Shown piece after piece: positions 1-10,425 of a DNA stretch of 64,000 bases; the stretch's first letter is position 1, and each line of letters begins with the position of its first letter. Under the pieces are notes generated by a model, which worked only from the letters and a program-made list of their open reading frames with translations, did not search any database and was not told where the DNA came from. The stretch spans positions 310,001 through 374,000 of the forward strand of contig NZ_QEQQ01000002.1 of the NCBI RefSeq assembly GCF_003097235.1, in the 5' to 3' direction. This DNA comes from Pseudomonas sp. CC120222-01a (GTDB taxonomy: Bacteria; Pseudomonadota; Gammaproteobacteria; Pseudomonadales; Pseudomonadaceae). Position numbers and translations under genes: made by a program.

Positions 1-1935
1 TACCTCAATACCCAGGCCAATCACGACAAGCAGTACATCGGCCACGCCGGTGAGCTGCGGGTGTTGTCCCAGCGCATCGCCAAGAACGCCACCGAGGCAG
101 CGGCGGGCAAGGCCCTGGCCTTCAAGCTGCTGTCGGATGCGCGTAACGACTTCGAGCGGCGCTGGGGCTACCTGCGTGAAGGCGACAAGTCCACCGGCCT
201 GCCTGCGGCGCCGGCTGCGGTCCGCGATGAAATGGAGGCGGTGCGTCAGGACTGGGAAAACCTGCGCAAGAACACCGACACCATCCTGGCCAGCGAACAG
301 ACCGTGCTGTCGTTGCACCAGGTGGCGGCGACCCTCGCCGAAACCGTGCCGCAGCTGCAGGTCGAATACGAGAAGGTGGTCGAGATCCTGTTGCAGAGCG
401 GTGCCCCGGCCAACCAGGTGGTCGTCGCCCAGCGCCAGCTGCTGCTGGCCGAGCGCATTCTCGGTTCGGTCAACACCGTGTTGGCCGGTGACGACACGGC
501 GGCGCAGGCCGCCGATACCTTCGGCCGCGATGCCAGCCGCTTCGGCCAGGTGCTCGAGGGCATGCTGGGTGGCAACCCGGCCATCCAGGTGACCCGCGTC
601 GAGGACGCTGACGCCCGTGCGCGCCTGGCGGAAATCGCCGAGCTGTTCCAGTTCGTGGCCGGTTCTGTCGATGAAATCCTCGAAACCTCGCCCGAGCTGT
701 TCCGCGTGCGCGAAGCGGCCGGCAACATTTTCAGCCTGTCGCAGACCCTGCTTGATGAGGCCTCGCACCTGGCCAACGGGTTCGAGAACCTGGCCAGTGG
801 CCGTACCCTGGATACCGTCGGGGGTTATGCGTTGGGCCTGCTGGCGCTGGCTTCGATCATCCTGATCGGCCTGGTGATGGTCCGCACCACCCACCGTCAG
901 TTGCATGAAACCGCCGAAAAGAACGAACGTAACCAGCAGGCGATCATGCGCCTGCTCGATGAAATCGAAGAGCTGGCCGACGGCGACCTGACCGTCACCG
1001 TGTCGGTGACCGAAGACTTCACCGGCGCCATCGCCGACTCGATCAACTACTCGGTCGACCAGTTGCGCGACCTGGTGGCCACCATCAACCACAGTGCCGT
1101 GCAGGTCGCCGCTGCCGTGCAGGACACGCAGAACACCGCACGCCAGCTGGCCAAGGCTTCGGAACACCAGGCCGCGCAGATCAGCGAGGCATCGGAGGCG
1201 GTCGGCGACATGGTCGAATCGATCGACCGGGTTTCTGCCCACGCCTATGAGTCGGCCAAGGTCGCCGAGCGCTCGGTGGCGATCGCCAACAAGGGCAACG
1301 AGGTGGTGCACAACACCATCAACGGCATGGACAACATCCGCGAGCAGATCCAGGACACCGCCAAGCGGATCAAACGCCTGGGCGAGTCTTCCCAGGAAAT
1401 CGGCGACATCGTCAGCCTGATCGACGATATTGCCGACCAGACCAACATCCTCGCCCTCAATGCGGCGATTCAGGCCTCGCTGGCGGGTGAGGCCGGCCGC
1501 GGCTTTGCCGTGGTCGCCGACGAGGTGCAGCGCCTGGCCGAGCGCTCGTCCTCGGCGACCCGGCAGATCGAAGCGCTGGTGCGGACCATCCAGGCGGACA
1601 CCAACGAGGCAGTCATCTCCATGGAGCAGACCACCGCCGAGGTGGTGCGCGGTGCGCGCCTGGCCCAGGATGCTGGCGTGGCACTGGCCGAGATCGAAGG
1701 CGTATCGCAGAACCTCGCCGAACTTATCCACAGCATTTCTGATGCAGCTCAGTTGCAGACCTCTTCGGCTGGGCAGATTTCCCACACCATGGCGGTGATC
1801 CAGCAGATCACCGCGCAAACTTCTGCCGGCTCCGGTGCCACCGCCGACAGCATCCGCCACCTGGCGCGGATGGCCAGCGAGATGCGCCGTTCGGTCTCTG
1901 GTTTCACCCTGCCGGCGCCTGCCGAGCGAAGCTGA
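1..1935 (+). CDS. pilJ: PilJ, type IV pilus methyl-accepting chemoreceptor (5' end outside window)
   Basis: The reading frame is open from the first base, so the start codon lies upstream; 644 residues are visible. PilJ is the inner-membrane receptor of the Pil-Chp chemosensory system that controls type IV pili and surface sensing. Visible are a long helical periplasmic region, a second membrane segment near residues 276-297 ([20 protein letters not shown]), a HAMP region after it, and a methyl-accepting signalling domain whose hairpin tip reads [20 protein letters not shown], the form typical of PilJ. The gene ends 9 bases before chpA, so the two are surely co-transcribed. In P. aeruginosa pilK sits between them; here it is absent. 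Confidence 0.95.
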   Translation, partial: YLNTQANHDKQYIGHAGELRVLSQRIAKNATEAAAGKALAFKLLSDARNDFERRWGYLREGDKSTGLPAAPAAVRDEMEAVRQDWENLRKNTDTILASEQTVLSLHQVAATLAETVPQLQVEYEKVVEILLQSGAPANQVVVAQRQLLLAERILGSVNTVLAGDDTAAQAADTFGRDASRFGQVLEGMLGGNPAIQVTRVEDADARARLAEIAELFQFVAGSVDEILETSPELFRVREAAGNIFSLSQTLLDEASHLANGFENLASGRTLDTVGGYALGLLALASIILIGLVMVRTTHRQLHETAEKNERNQQAIMRLLDEIEELADGDLTVTVSVTEDFTGAIADSINYSVDQLRDLVATINHSAVQVAAAVQDTQNTARQLAKASEHQAAQISEASEAVGDMVESIDRVSAHAYESAKVAERSVAIANKGNEVVHNTINGMDNIREQIQDTAKRIKRLGESSQEIGDIVSLIDDIADQTNILALNAAIQASLAGEAGRGFAVVADEVQRLAERSSSATRQIEALVRTIQADTNEAVISMEQTTAEVVRGARLAQDAGVALAEIEGVSQNLAELIHSISDAAQLQTSSAGQISHTMAVIQQITAQTSAGSGATADSIRHLARMASEMRRSVSGFTLPAPAERS

Positions 1936-1944
1936 GGAAAGCCC

Positions 1945-4900
1945 ATGGCTTCTGCCGTCGTAAGCCCCGAGCGCCACGATACCGTGGCCCTGGCCTGGAC
2001 CCGGGCCGCCATCCTCGATTGCCTGAGCCAGGCCCGTCAGGCCCTGGAGCGCTTTGCCGGCGAGACCGACGACTTGTCGATGCTGGCCTTTGTTGTGGAT
2101 AACCTGCACCAGGTGCATGGCTGCCTGCGCATGCTCGAGCTGCGCGGCGCCACCCGCCTGGCCGAAGAGCTGGAACTGCTGGCCAAGGCCTTGGCCGAGG
2201 GCCAGGTAAGCCCCCGCGGCGACTGCCTGGGGCCGTTGTTCCGTGGCCTGGAGCAATTGCCGTCGTACCTGGAGCGGTTGCGCGGTGCGCGCCATGACCT
2301 GCCACTGGTGATGCTGCCGCTGCTCAACCAGCTGCGTGCCTGCCGTGGCGTCGAGCCGCTGGCCCAGGCCAGCCTGATCAGCGGCGCCGCGCAGCGCTTT
2401 GCCGGTTCCGATGACTTGGCCAACCTTGACCTGTCGCTGGGTAACTGGCGCGAGCAGATCCAGGCCGGGCCTGGGCGTGATGCCCTGCGCTCGGTGGTCA
2501 ACGCCCTGTGCGACGACCTGATGCGGATCAAGGAGCGCCTGGACCAGTTCGTGCGCGGTGACCGCCAGCACAGCGAAGAGCTGGACGCGCTGCTCGCGCC
2601 GTTGCGCCATGTAGCCGACACCCTGGCGGTACTGGGCTTCCAGCAACCACGCCGGGTGATCATTGACCAAGTGCTGGCGCTGCAAGCCCTGGCCCTGGGT
2701 GAGCGTGCGGTGGACGACGCGGTATTGATGGATGTCGCCGGTGCCCTGCTGTATGTGGAGGCCTCGCTCAACGGCATGGTGCTGCCGCTGGAGGAGGGCG
2801 GGCAGGGCGGCTTGCCCGGCTCCGACCTGGCCGAGATCCGCCAGTTGGTGCTGAGCGAGTCGCTATCAGTGCTGCAGCAGGCCAAGGACTTGATCGGCGA
2901 TTGCCTGGAGTCCGGCTGGCCGCGCCAGCGCCTGCAGCCGCTGCCGGGCCTCTTGCAGCAGGTACGCGGTGCGTTGGCGATGCTCATGCTGCCGGCCGCC
3001 GCCGGGGTGTTTGCCGGCTGCGCGGGCTATGTGCAGGGTTGGCTGCAGCACCTGGAAGTGGAACCACCGGCGGATGAACTGACCCATCTGGCCGAAGCCC
3101 TCAGCGCCGCCGAGTGCTACCTGCAATGGCGGGTCGCCGACCCGCTGGCCGATGCTCAACCGTTTCTCGACATGGCCCGCGCCAGCCTGACGGCGCTGGG
3201 CGTGCAGTGCAGCCATGCGGGCCCGTCCGAGGCGCAGGATGGCAGCGATGGTATCGATGATGAGTTGCGCGAGGTGTTCCTCGAAGAAGCCGGCGAGTTG
3301 CTGCCGGAGATCGAGCGGCACTGGCTGCGCTGGCGCGCCGACAACAACCTGCGCGACGCACTGATCGAGGTACGCCGTGACCTGCACACGCTCAAGGGCA
3401 GCGGGCGCATGGTGCATGCCGAGGCAGTGGCCGAGCTGGCCTGGGGCGCAGAGCACCTGCTCAACCGGGTGCTGGAAGGGCGCATTGCCCTGACTCCGGA
3501 AGGCGCAGTGGCGCTGCAGCAGGTATTCGTCCATCTGCCGGACCTGCTGGCCGACTTTGCTGCCGGCCAGTTGCCACAACTGACCGAGATCGAACAATTG
3601 GCGGGCCACCTGCACGCCCTGGCTGAGAACAACACCCCGGTCAGCGCCAATATCGATGGCCTCGACCCGCAGCTGCTGGATATCTTCCGCAACGAGGCAC
3701 AAGGCCACCTGGCCAGCCTGGACGGCTTTCTGCAGGGTGCCGACGGCCAGGGCGGCGACGTCAGCGACAGCCTGCAGCGCGCCTTGCACACCCTCAAGGG
3801 CAGCGCTGCCATGGCCGGGGTCATGCCGATCGCCGAGCTGGCCACCGCCTTCGACCGCCTGGTGCGCGAATACCGCGGGCACCAGCTGCCGCTGCAGGCG
3901 GCGGAGATGCATTGGCTGCAGACCGCCCATGGCCTGTTCCAGCAAGGCCTGGCGCAACTGGGCAGTACGCCGTTGGCAGCCATCCCGGGCGCGGCCCAGC
4001 TGATCGAGCAGGTCGGCGCAGCGGTGGATCTGCGCCTGGCCAGCCTGCATGCCGAGCCCCAGCACACTCGCCATGGCAAGCGCGACCCACAGCTGATCGC
4101 CAGTTTCCTGGCCCAGGCCATGGACATCCTGCTGGATGCCGAGTCGCTGCTGTCGCGCTGGCAGCAGCAGCCCGGGCAGCGCGAACCGCTGGAGACCTTG
4201 CTCGATGAGCTGACCAGCCTTGGCCACGCCGCGCACCTGGCTGACCTGTGGCAAATGGATGCCGTCTGCGAGGCGCTGCTCGACCTCTACGGTGCCGTGG
4301 AAGAGGGCAGCCTGGGCGCCAGCCCGCGCTTCTTCACCGTGGCCCAGCAAGCCCATGAAGCCCTGCTGGACATGCTCGACGAAGTGGCCGCCGGGCAGGA
4401 ACTCAGCCCGCGGCCCGACTGTGTCGACGCCCTGCGCGAACTGCTGGATGGCGCGCTGGCTCCGGATGCCACCGGCCTGGTAAGCCCTGATGCGGTGACG
4501 CCGCTGTCTGGCTCGCTGGAGCAGGAGGATGAGCCTGATAGTCCGGACGACAAGGCGCTGCTGGACGTCTTCCTCGAAGAAAGCTCGGATATCGTCGAAA
4601 GCGCTGCCGCCGCCCTGGCGCGCTGGCAGGCCGACCCGCGCAACAGTGTCGAGGTGGAGAACCTGCTGCGTGACCTGCACACCCTCAAGGGTGGTGCGCG
4701 CATGGTCGAGATCAGCGCCATCGGCGACCTGGCCCATGAACTCGAATTCCTCTACGAACTGCTCGCCGCCGGGCGCCTGCCGCCAAGCCCGCCGCTGTTC
4801 GCGCTGCTGCAGAACTGCCACGACCGCCTGGCGCACATGCTCGACGCCGTGCGCCTGGGCCAGCCGTTGCACACCGCGACCGCGCTGATCGACTACATCC

Positions 4901-6834
4901 GCAACTTCAGCAGCGCCGCGCTGACCGACAGCGCGGCCGGCCAGGCCCCGGCGGACACCGCACCCGCCGAGATACCGGCCGCGGCACCTGAGCGGGCGCC
5001 GGGCGACATGGTCAAAGTCGATGCCGAGCTACTCGACGACCTGGGCAACCTGGCCGGTGAGCATTCGATCATTCGTGGCCGCATCGAACAGCAGGTGAAC
5101 GACGCCCAGTTTGCCCTCAACGAGATGGAAACCACCCTGGAGCGCATGCGCGATCAGCTGCTGCGCCTGGACATCGAGACCCAGGGGCGGATCAGTAGCC
5201 GGCAGGCGTTCGAGGGTGATGCCTACGAAGATTTCGACCCGCTTGAAATGGACCGCCATTCGCAGCTGCAGCAGCTGTCGCGGGCACTGTTCGAGTCGGC
5301 CTCCGACTTGCTCGACCTGAAGGAAACCCTTACCCAGCGCGCCCAGGAGGCCTACAGCCTGCTGCAGCAACAGGCGCGGGTGAACAGCCAGTTGCAGGAA
5401 GGCCTGACCGCGACCCTCATGGTGCCGTTCGAACGCTTGGTGCCGCGCTTGCAGCGGGTGGTGCGCCAGGTGGCCAGCGAGCTGGGCAAGCAGGTCGAGC
5501 TGGTGGTTGGCAACGCCGAGGGCGAGCTGGACCGCAGCGTGCTCGAGCGTATGGTCGCGCCACTGGAACACATGCTGCGCAATGCCGTCGACCATGGCCT
5601 GGAAGCGCGCGATGCACGCCTGGCTGCGGGCAAGCCGGAGCAGGGCACCATTCACCTGAACTTGCTGCATGAGGGCGCCGACATCGTCATCGAGATGACC
5701 GATGACGGCGCCGGCGTGCCGCTGGAAGCCGTGCGGCGCAAGGCAATCAAGCGTGGCCTGCTAGACCCGCAGGCGCAGCTGAGCGACCACGAGATCCTGC
5801 AATTCATCCTGCGCCCGGGCTTTTCCACGGCAGAGAAGATCACCCAGATTTCCGGGCGCGGCCTGGGCATGGACGTGGTCCACGAAGAGGTCAAGCAGCT
5901 GGGCGGCTCGATGACCATCGAGTCGGCCCAGGGCAAGGGCGCGCGTTTCCTGATCCGCCTGCCGTTCACCGTGTCGATCAACCGGGCCTTGATGGTGCAC
6001 CTGGGCGAAGAGCAGTACGCCATTCCACTCAACACCATCGAAGGCATCGTGCGGGTGCCACCGGCCGAATTGGCCGCTTGCTACCAGCAGGACGCCCCGC
6101 GTTATGAATATGGCGGCCACGCGTACGAGTTGCGCTATCTGGGCGAGCTGCTGCAAGGGCTGCCGCGCCCGGTGCTGCTGGGGCAGAGCGTGCCGCTGCC
6201 GGTGTTGCTGGTGCATTCCCAGGAGCAGTCGTTCGCCATCCAGGTGGACAGCCTGTCGCCGAGCCGCGAGATCGTGGTGAAGAGCCTCGGCCCGCAGTTC
6301 GCCGCCGTGGCGGGTCTGTCGGGGGCGACTTTGCTCGGTGATGGCCGGGTGGTGTTGATCCTCGACCTGCTGGGCCAGCTGCGCGGCCAGCAGCGGCGGC
6401 TGGCGCGTCTGCCCGGTGGCAGCGGGGTGCAGCGCACCTTGTTCGGCCCGGCGCCACGGCGGGCCACGCTGGTGATGGTGGTGGACGACTCGGTCACCGT
6501 GCGCAAGGTCACCAGCCGCCTGCTGGAGCGCCATGGCATGAGCGTGATGACGGCCAAGGACGGGGTCGATGCCATGGCCCTGCTGGAAGAGCACCGCCCC
6601 GACGTGCTGTTGCTGGACATCGAGATGCCGCGCATGGACGGCTTCGAAGTGGCCACCCGCATTCGCCGTGACGAGCGCCTGAAAGACCTGCCGATCATCA
6701 TGATCACCTCGCGCACCGGGCAGAAGCATCGCGACCGGGCCATGGCCATCGGCGTCAACGATTACCTGGGCAAACCCTATCAGGAGTCGGTGCTGTTGCA
6801 GAGCATCGCCCATTGGAGCCAGACCCATGCTTGA
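1945..6834 (+). CDS. chpA: ChpA, hybrid CheA-type histidine kinase of the Pil-Chp system (short form)
   Basis: A 1629-residue multidomain kinase that takes signals from PilJ and phosphorylates pilus response regulators. Three canonical Hpt domains are visible from their HTLKG motifs, with phosphoacceptor histidines at about 481, 615 and 912. They are followed by a dimerisation region, a HATPase domain (N-box NAVDHGLEARD near 1212, GRGLGMD near 1306), a CheW-like domain (about 1349-1480) and a C-terminal receiver domain with MVVDDSVTVRK and phospho-Asp at 1558 in VLLLDIEMP. The first 400 or so residues are helical and may hold degenerate Hpt modules. P. aeruginosa ChpA is about 2470 residues, so this is a clearly shortened version. 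The ATG at 1945 has a GAGGAAA ribosome site just upstream. Confidence 0.93.
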   Translation: MASAVVSPERHDTVALAWTRAAILDCLSQARQALERFAGETDDLSMLAFVVDNLHQVHGCLRMLELRGATRLAEELELLAKALAEGQVSPRGDCLGPLFRGLEQLPSYLERLRGARHDLPLVMLPLLNQLRACRGVEPLAQASLISGAAQRFAGSDDLANLDLSLGNWREQIQAGPGRDALRSVVNALCDDLMRIKERLDQFVRGDRQHSEELDALLAPLRHVADTLAVLGFQQPRRVIIDQVLALQALALGERAVDDAVLMDVAGALLYVEASLNGMVLPLEEGGQGGLPGSDLAEIRQLVLSESLSVLQQAKDLIGDCLESGWPRQRLQPLPGLLQQVRGALAMLMLPAAAGVFAGCAGYVQGWLQHLEVEPPADELTHLAEALSAAECYLQWRVADPLADAQPFLDMARASLTALGVQCSHAGPSEAQDGSDGIDDELREVFLEEAGELLPEIERHWLRWRADNNLRDALIEVRRDLHTLKGSGRMVHAEAVAELAWGAEHLLNRVLEGRIALTPEGAVALQQVFVHLPDLLADFAAGQLPQLTEIEQLAGHLHALAENNTPVSANIDGLDPQLLDIFRNEAQGHLASLDGFLQGADGQGGDVSDSLQRALHTLKGSAAMAGVMPIAELATAFDRLVREYRGHQLPLQAAEMHWLQTAHGLFQQGLAQLGSTPLAAIPGAAQLIEQVGAAVDLRLASLHAEPQHTRHGKRDPQLIASFLAQAMDILLDAESLLSRWQQQPGQREPLETLLDELTSLGHAAHLADLWQMDAVCEALLDLYGAVEEGSLGASPRFFTVAQQAHEALLDMLDEVAAGQELSPRPDCVDALRELLDGALAPDATGLVSPDAVTPLSGSLEQEDEPDSPDDKALLDVFLEESSDIVESAAAALARWQADPRNSVEVENLLRDLHTLKGGARMVEISAIGDLAHELEFLYELLAAGRLPPSPPLFALLQNCHDRLAHMLDAVRLGQPLHTATALIDYIRNFSSAALTDSAAGQAPADTAPAEIPAAAPERAPGDMVKVDAELLDDLGNLAGEHSIIRGRIEQQVNDAQFALNEMETTLERMRDQLLRLDIETQGRISSRQAFEGDAYEDFDPLEMDRHSQLQQLSRALFESASDLLDLKETLTQRAQEAYSLLQQQARVNSQLQEGLTATLMVPFERLVPRLQRVVRQVASELGKQVELVVGNAEGELDRSVLERMVAPLEHMLRNAVDHGLEARDARLAAGKPEQGTIHLNLLHEGADIVIEMTDDGAGVPLEAVRRKAIKRGLLDPQAQLSDHEILQFILRPGFSTAEKITQISGRGLGMDVVHEEVKQLGGSMTIESAQGKGARFLIRLPFTVSINRALMVHLGEEQYAIPLNTIEGIVRVPPAELAACYQQDAPRYEYGGHAYELRYLGELLQGLPRPVLLGQSVPLPVLLVHSQEQSFAIQVDSLSPSREIVVKSLGPQFAAVAGLSGATLLGDGRVVLILDLLGQLRGQQRRLARLPGGSGVQRTLFGPAPRRATLVMVVDDSVTVRKVTSRLLERHGMSVMTAKDGVDAMALLEEHRPDVLLLDIEMPRMDGFEVATRIRRDERLKDLPIIMITSRTGQKHRDRAMAIGVNDYLGKPYQESVLLQSIAHWSQTHA

Positions 6835-7300
6835 ACTGATTGCAGGGCAACGCAGCAGCCTGACCGGCCTGCTGTTGCCGTTGGGTGACCGCACCCTGGT
6901 ATTGCCCAACGTCGCCGTGGTCGAACTGATCGGCCAACGCAACCTGGTGTGCGAACCGGGCGACCCGGCCTGGCACCTGGGGTGGATCGACTGGCGGCAG
7001 CAGCATTTGCCGTTGATCGGTTTCGAGGCCGCGTGTGGCGGTGAGACGCCGTGTGGCGAGCGGGCACGGATCGTGGTGCTGAATGCGCTGGGGGATACCG
7101 GCTTGCGCTACTTGGCAGTGCTGCTGCAGGACATTCCACGCTCGTGCAAGCTGGACAGCCAGCTCAATTACGTGGATGTGCCGCTGGGCAGCCTGGAGCT
7201 GGCCGCCGTGCAGGTGGGCGAACAGGTGGCGCGGGTGCCGGACCTGGCAGGGCTGGAAAGATTGGTGCGTGACGCTGAACTGCAACCTGCCCTTGGGTAG
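6827..7300 (+). CDS. chpC: ChpC, CheW-like adaptor of the Pil-Chp system
   Basis: A 157-residue CheW-like adaptor expected to couple chemoreceptors to ChpA. The start codon overlaps the end of chpA by 8 bases, which indicates translational coupling. The sequence has the beta-rich CheW pattern, with a LPLGDRTLVLPNVAVVELI segment at the start. In P. aeruginosa chpB, a methylesterase gene, separates chpA from chpC; here chpC follows directly. The family assignment rests on weak CheW similarity plus position. Confidence 0.8.
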   Translation: MLELIAGQRSSLTGLLLPLGDRTLVLPNVAVVELIGQRNLVCEPGDPAWHLGWIDWRQQHLPLIGFEAACGGETPCGERARIVVLNALGDTGLRYLAVLLQDIPRSCKLDSQLNYVDVPLGSLELAAVQVGEQVARVPDLAGLERLVRDAELQPALG

Positions 7301-7320
7301 GATGCAAGGCTGATGGCCCT

Positions 7321-7402
7321 TTCGCGGGCAAGCCCGCTCCCACAGGTATTGCACTGCCCTTGAAACATGTGCGATCCCTGTGGGAGCGGGTTTACCCGCG
7401 AA
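7321..7402. repeat. REP inverted pair 1
   Basis: Two facing REP units. The left begins TTCGCGGGCAAGCCCGCTCC and the right ends GGGAGCGGGTTTACCCGCGA; about 30 bases separate them. The cores differ (CAAG versus TTTA). The pair lies between the end of chpC and the TrhA gene. Confidence 0.9.
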
Positions 7403-7458
7403 GAGGCCGGAACAGGCTGGCTCAGGAACCCAGCCCAGATCAGGAGGTCAGTGTTTGC

Positions 7459-8076
7459 ATGTACTACGGTGAACGCTTCAATGCCTGGACCCACCTGGTC
7501 GGTGCCGTCCTGGCCTGTATCGGTGCCATCTGGCTGATCGTCGTCGCGGGCCTGCAGGGCGACCCCTGGAAGATCGTCAGTTTCTCCATCTACGGCAGCA
7601 CCTTGCTGTTGCTCTACAGCATTTCCACCCTCTACCACAGCACCCGCGGGCGGGCGAAGGTGATCATGCGCAAGCTCGATCACCTGTCGATCTACCTGCT
7701 GATCGCCGGCAGCTACACCCCGTTCTGCCTGGTCAGCCTGCGCGGGCCCTGGGGCTGGAGCCTGTTCGGGGTGGTCTGGGGGCTGGCGGTGATCGGCATG
7801 CTGCAGGAGATCAAGCCGCGCTCAGAGGCGCGCATCCTGTCGATCATCATCTACGCGGTGATGGGCTGGATCGTGCTGGTGGCGGTCAAGCCACTGCTGA
7901 ACAGCCTTGGCACCGCCGGCTTCGCCTGGCTGGCGGCCGGCGGTGTGTTCTACACCGTCGGTATCATTTTCTTCGCCCTCGACAGTCGCTTGCGCCATGC
8001 CCATGGCATTTGGCACCTGTTTGTGATTGTCGGCAGCCTCATGCACTTCGTGGCGGTGTCGCTTTACGTGCGTTAG
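7459..8076 (+). CDS. TrhA/hemolysin III family membrane protein
   Basis: A 205-residue inner-membrane protein with about seven hydrophobic segments and the family signatures YGERFNAWTHLVGAVLA at the N-terminus, LDHLSIYLLIAGSYTPF in the middle, and a late H-x3-H pattern (IWHLFVIVGSLMH). This is the PAQR-related YqfA/TrhA family, linked to membrane homeostasis rather than proven haemolysis. An in-frame upstream start exists at 7360, inside the REP pair. The ATG at 7459 is preferred because CAGGAGGT lies about 10 bases upstream and the protein then starts at the conserved YGE motif. Confidence 0.88.
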   Translation: MYYGERFNAWTHLVGAVLACIGAIWLIVVAGLQGDPWKIVSFSIYGSTLLLLYSISTLYHSTRGRAKVIMRKLDHLSIYLLIAGSYTPFCLVSLRGPWGWSLFGVVWGLAVIGMLQEIKPRSEARILSIIIYAVMGWIVLVAVKPLLNSLGTAGFAWLAAGGVFYTVGIIFFALDSRLRHAHGIWHLFVIVGSLMHFVAVSLYVR

Positions 8077-8083
8077 CTTTTGT

Positions 8084-8806
8084 TTACGAAAAATCGCCCC
8101 ACAACTGCTGCGCTACCGACAGCGCCACCACCGGCGCTGTCTCGGTACGCAACACCCGCGGGCCGAGGCGTGCAGCATGGAAGCCAGCAGCCTTGGCCTG
8201 TTCGACTTCCGCCTCGCTCAGGCCACCTTCCGGGCCGATCAGGAACGCCAGCGTTGCCGGCTTGTCATGGCTGGTCAGGGGCTCGGCTACCGGGTGCAGC
8301 ACCAGCTTGAGGTCGGCTTCGGTGCCCTTGAGCCACTCGGCCAGGGTCACTGGCGAATGAATGACCGGCAGGGTTGAACGGCCGCATTGTTCACAGGCAC
8401 TGATCGCCACTTGGCGCCAGTGGGCCAGGCGCTTGTCGGCGCGCTCGTCCTTCAGGCGCACTTCGCAGCGTTCGCTGACGATCGGGGTGATGGCGTTGGC
8501 GCCAAGTTCGGTGGCCTTCTGGATCGCCCAGTCCATGCGCTCGCCGCGGGACAGGCCCTGGCCGAGGTGGACGTGCAGCGGTGAGTCGGGCTGGCCGGCG
8601 AGGGCCTGGTCGAGGTTGACGCGTACAGTCTTCTTGCCGACTTCGAGCAGTTGGCCGAGGTATTCCTGGCCACTGCCGTCGAACAGTTGCACGGCATCGC
8701 CAGGGGCCATGCGCAGGACGCGGCCGATGTAGTGGGCCTGGGCTTCGGGCAGGTCGTGCTCGCCAATGCCCAGGGGGGCGTCGATGAAGAAGCGGGACAG
8801 TCTCAT
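8084..8806 (-). CDS. rsmE: 16S rRNA (uracil1498-N3)-methyltransferase RsmE
   Basis: A 240-residue SPOUT-class methyltransferase that methylates U1498 of 16S rRNA. The N-terminal PUA-like domain starts MRLSRFFIDAPL. The knotted SAM-binding C-terminus contains GPEGGLSEAEVEQA and LGPRVLRTETAP, both diagnostic of RsmE. It converges on the TrhA gene with only 7 bases between stop codons. Confidence 0.95.
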   Translation of the reverse strand: MRLSRFFIDAPLGIGEHDLPEAQAHYIGRVLRMAPGDAVQLFDGSGQEYLGQLLEVGKKTVRVNLDQALAGQPDSPLHVHLGQGLSRGERMDWAIQKATELGANAITPIVSERCEVRLKDERADKRLAHWRQVAISACEQCGRSTLPVIHSPVTLAEWLKGTEADLKLVLHPVAEPLTSHDKPATLAFLIGPEGGLSEAEVEQAKAAGFHAARLGPRVLRTETAPVVALSVAQQLWGDFS

Positions 8807-8840
8807 GGTTCAGCTCGGACGGAATAGGATCACATGGCGG

Positions 8841-8914
8841 CTGTGGGAGCGGGTTTACCCGCGAATGCGGCGGTGAATCCACTATCGCATTCGCGGGTGA
8901 ACCCGCTCCCACAG
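8841..8914. repeat. REP inverted pair 2
   Basis: CTGTGGGAGCGGGTTTACCC on the left faces GGGTGAACCCGCTCCCACAG on the right. It lies upstream of rsmE and just downstream of the bioA stop codon. Confidence 0.88.
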
Positions 8915-8940
8915 AGTTCGGCGGTGGACTTGCAGGTTTA

Positions 8941-10347
8941 CTAGCCCGGGTCGCGGAAGTCGGGGTGGAAGTTGGCCGGTACGGCGACGCTGACGCTGTC
9001 GCGGGTGGCGATGTCGATGCCTTCGCTGGCCACTTCGGCGAGGAAGTCGATCTGCTCCGGGGTGATCACATAGGGCGGCAGGAAGTACACCACGCTGCCC
9101 AGCGGGCGCAGCAGGGCGCCGCGGGTCAGGGCGTGCTCGAATACTTTCAGGCCACGACGCTCCTGCCACGGGTAGGCAGCCTTGGTCGCCTTGTCCTGGA
9201 CCATCTCGATGGCCAGGGCCATGCCGGTCTGGCGGATTTCGGCGACGTGGGCGTGATCGGCCAGGTGCGCGGTGGCGCTGGCCATGCGCGCGGCCAGGGC
9301 CTTGTTGGCCTCGATCACGTTGTCCTGCTCGAAGATGTCCAGCGTCGCCAGGGCAGCGGCGCAGGCCAACGGGTTGCCGGTGTAGCTGTGCGAGTGGAGG
9401 AACGCGCGCAGGGTCGGGTAATCGTCATAGAAGGCCTGGTACACCTTGTCGGTGGTCAGGCAGGCGGCCAGCGGCAGGTAGCCACCGGTCAGCGCCTTGG
9501 ACAGGCACAGGAAGTCCGGGCGGATGCCGGCCTGCTCGCAGGCGAACATCGTGCCGGTGCGGCCGAAACCGACGGCAATTTCGTCGTGGATCAGGTGCAC
9601 GTCATAACGGTCGCAGGCTTCGCGCAGCAGCTTGAGGTACACCGGATGGTACATGCGCATGCCACCGGCGCCCTGGATCAGCGGTTCGATGATTACCGCC
9701 GAGATCGTCTCGTGGTGTTCGGCCAGTGTTTGCTCCATGGCGGCGAACATATTCCGCGAGTGTTCTTCCCAGCCCATGCCCTCGGGGCGCAGGTAGCAGT
9801 CGGGGCTTGGCACCTTGATGGTGTCGAGCAGCAGCGCCTTGTAGGTCTCAGTGAACAGCGGCACGTCGCCGACCGACATCGCGGCAATGGTTTCGCCGTG
9901 GTAGCTGTTGGTCAGGGTCACGAAGCGCTTTTTCGCCGGTTTGCCGATGTTCTGCCAGTAGTGAAAGCTCATCTTCAACGCCACTTCGATGCACGACGAA
10001 CCATTGTCGGCATAGAACACCCGGTCGAGCCCGGCGGGCGTCATGGCGACCAGGCGCTCGGACAGCTCGATCACCGGTTGGTGGCTGAAGCCGGCGAGGA
10101 TCACATGTTCCAGCTGATCGACCTGGTCCTTGATGCGCTGGTTGATGCGCGGGTTGGCGTGGCCGAACACGTTGACCCACCAGCTGCTCACGGCATCCAG
10201 GTAGCGTTTGCCGTCGAAGTCCTCGAGCCACACGCCTTCACCGCGCCGGATCGGGATCAGGGGCAGCTGCTCGTGGTCTTTCATCTGGGTGCAGGGGTGC
10301 CACAGGACTTTGAGGTCGCGTTGCATCCACTGATCGTTGAGGCCCAT
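8941..10347 (-). CDS. bioA: Adenosylmethionine-8-amino-7-oxononanoate aminotransferase BioA
   Basis: A 468-residue PLP-dependent class III aminotransferase of biotin synthesis that makes 7,8-diaminopelargonate using SAM as amino donor. Visible are [11 protein letters not shown] near the N-terminus, the [11 protein letters not shown] and [12 protein letters not shown] segments, and the PLP lysine in [13 protein letters not shown] at about residue 283. The start is set at the ATG at 10347, with AGGAG 8 bases upstream. A GTG at 10353 is also open but sits only 2 bases from that site. The other bio genes are not in the window, so bioA stands alone here, as in other pseudomonads. Confidence 0.95.
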   Translation of the reverse strand: MGLNDQWMQRDLKVLWHPCTQMKDHEQLPLIPIRRGEGVWLEDFDGKRYLDAVSSWWVNVFGHANPRINQRIKDQVDQLEHVILAGFSHQPVIELSERLVAMTPAGLDRVFYADNGSSCIEVALKMSFHYWQNIGKPAKKRFVTLTNSYHGETIAAMSVGDVPLFTETYKALLLDTIKVPSPDCYLRPEGMGWEEHSRNMFAAMEQTLAEHHETISAVIIEPLIQGAGGMRMYHPVYLKLLREACDRYDVHLIHDEIAVGFGRTGTMFACEQAGIRPDFLCLSKALTGGYLPLAACLTTDKVYQAFYDDYPTLRAFLHSHSYTGNPLACAAALATLDIFEQDNVIEANKALAARMASATAHLADHAHVAEIRQTGMALAIEMVQDKATKAAYPWQERRGLKVFEHALTRGALLRPLGSVVYFLPPYVITPEQIDFLAEVASEGIDIATRDSVSVAVPANFHPDFRDPG

Positions 10348-10425
10348 GGGCACTTCTCCTGGCTTACTGCCTGCTTTGACCGCGTAAGCCTAAGCAAAGC
10401 CAGGGGGCAGGACAACCGCTAGTGC

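Noticed and set aside
2866-4872. 668-codon open frame antisense to chpA
   Set aside because: Antisense to the Hpt region of chpA and rich in Gln/His/Ala without any motif.
10348-10353. GTG at 10353 as bioA start
   Set aside because: Spacing to the AGGAG site is only 2 bases; the ATG at 10347 has normal spacing.
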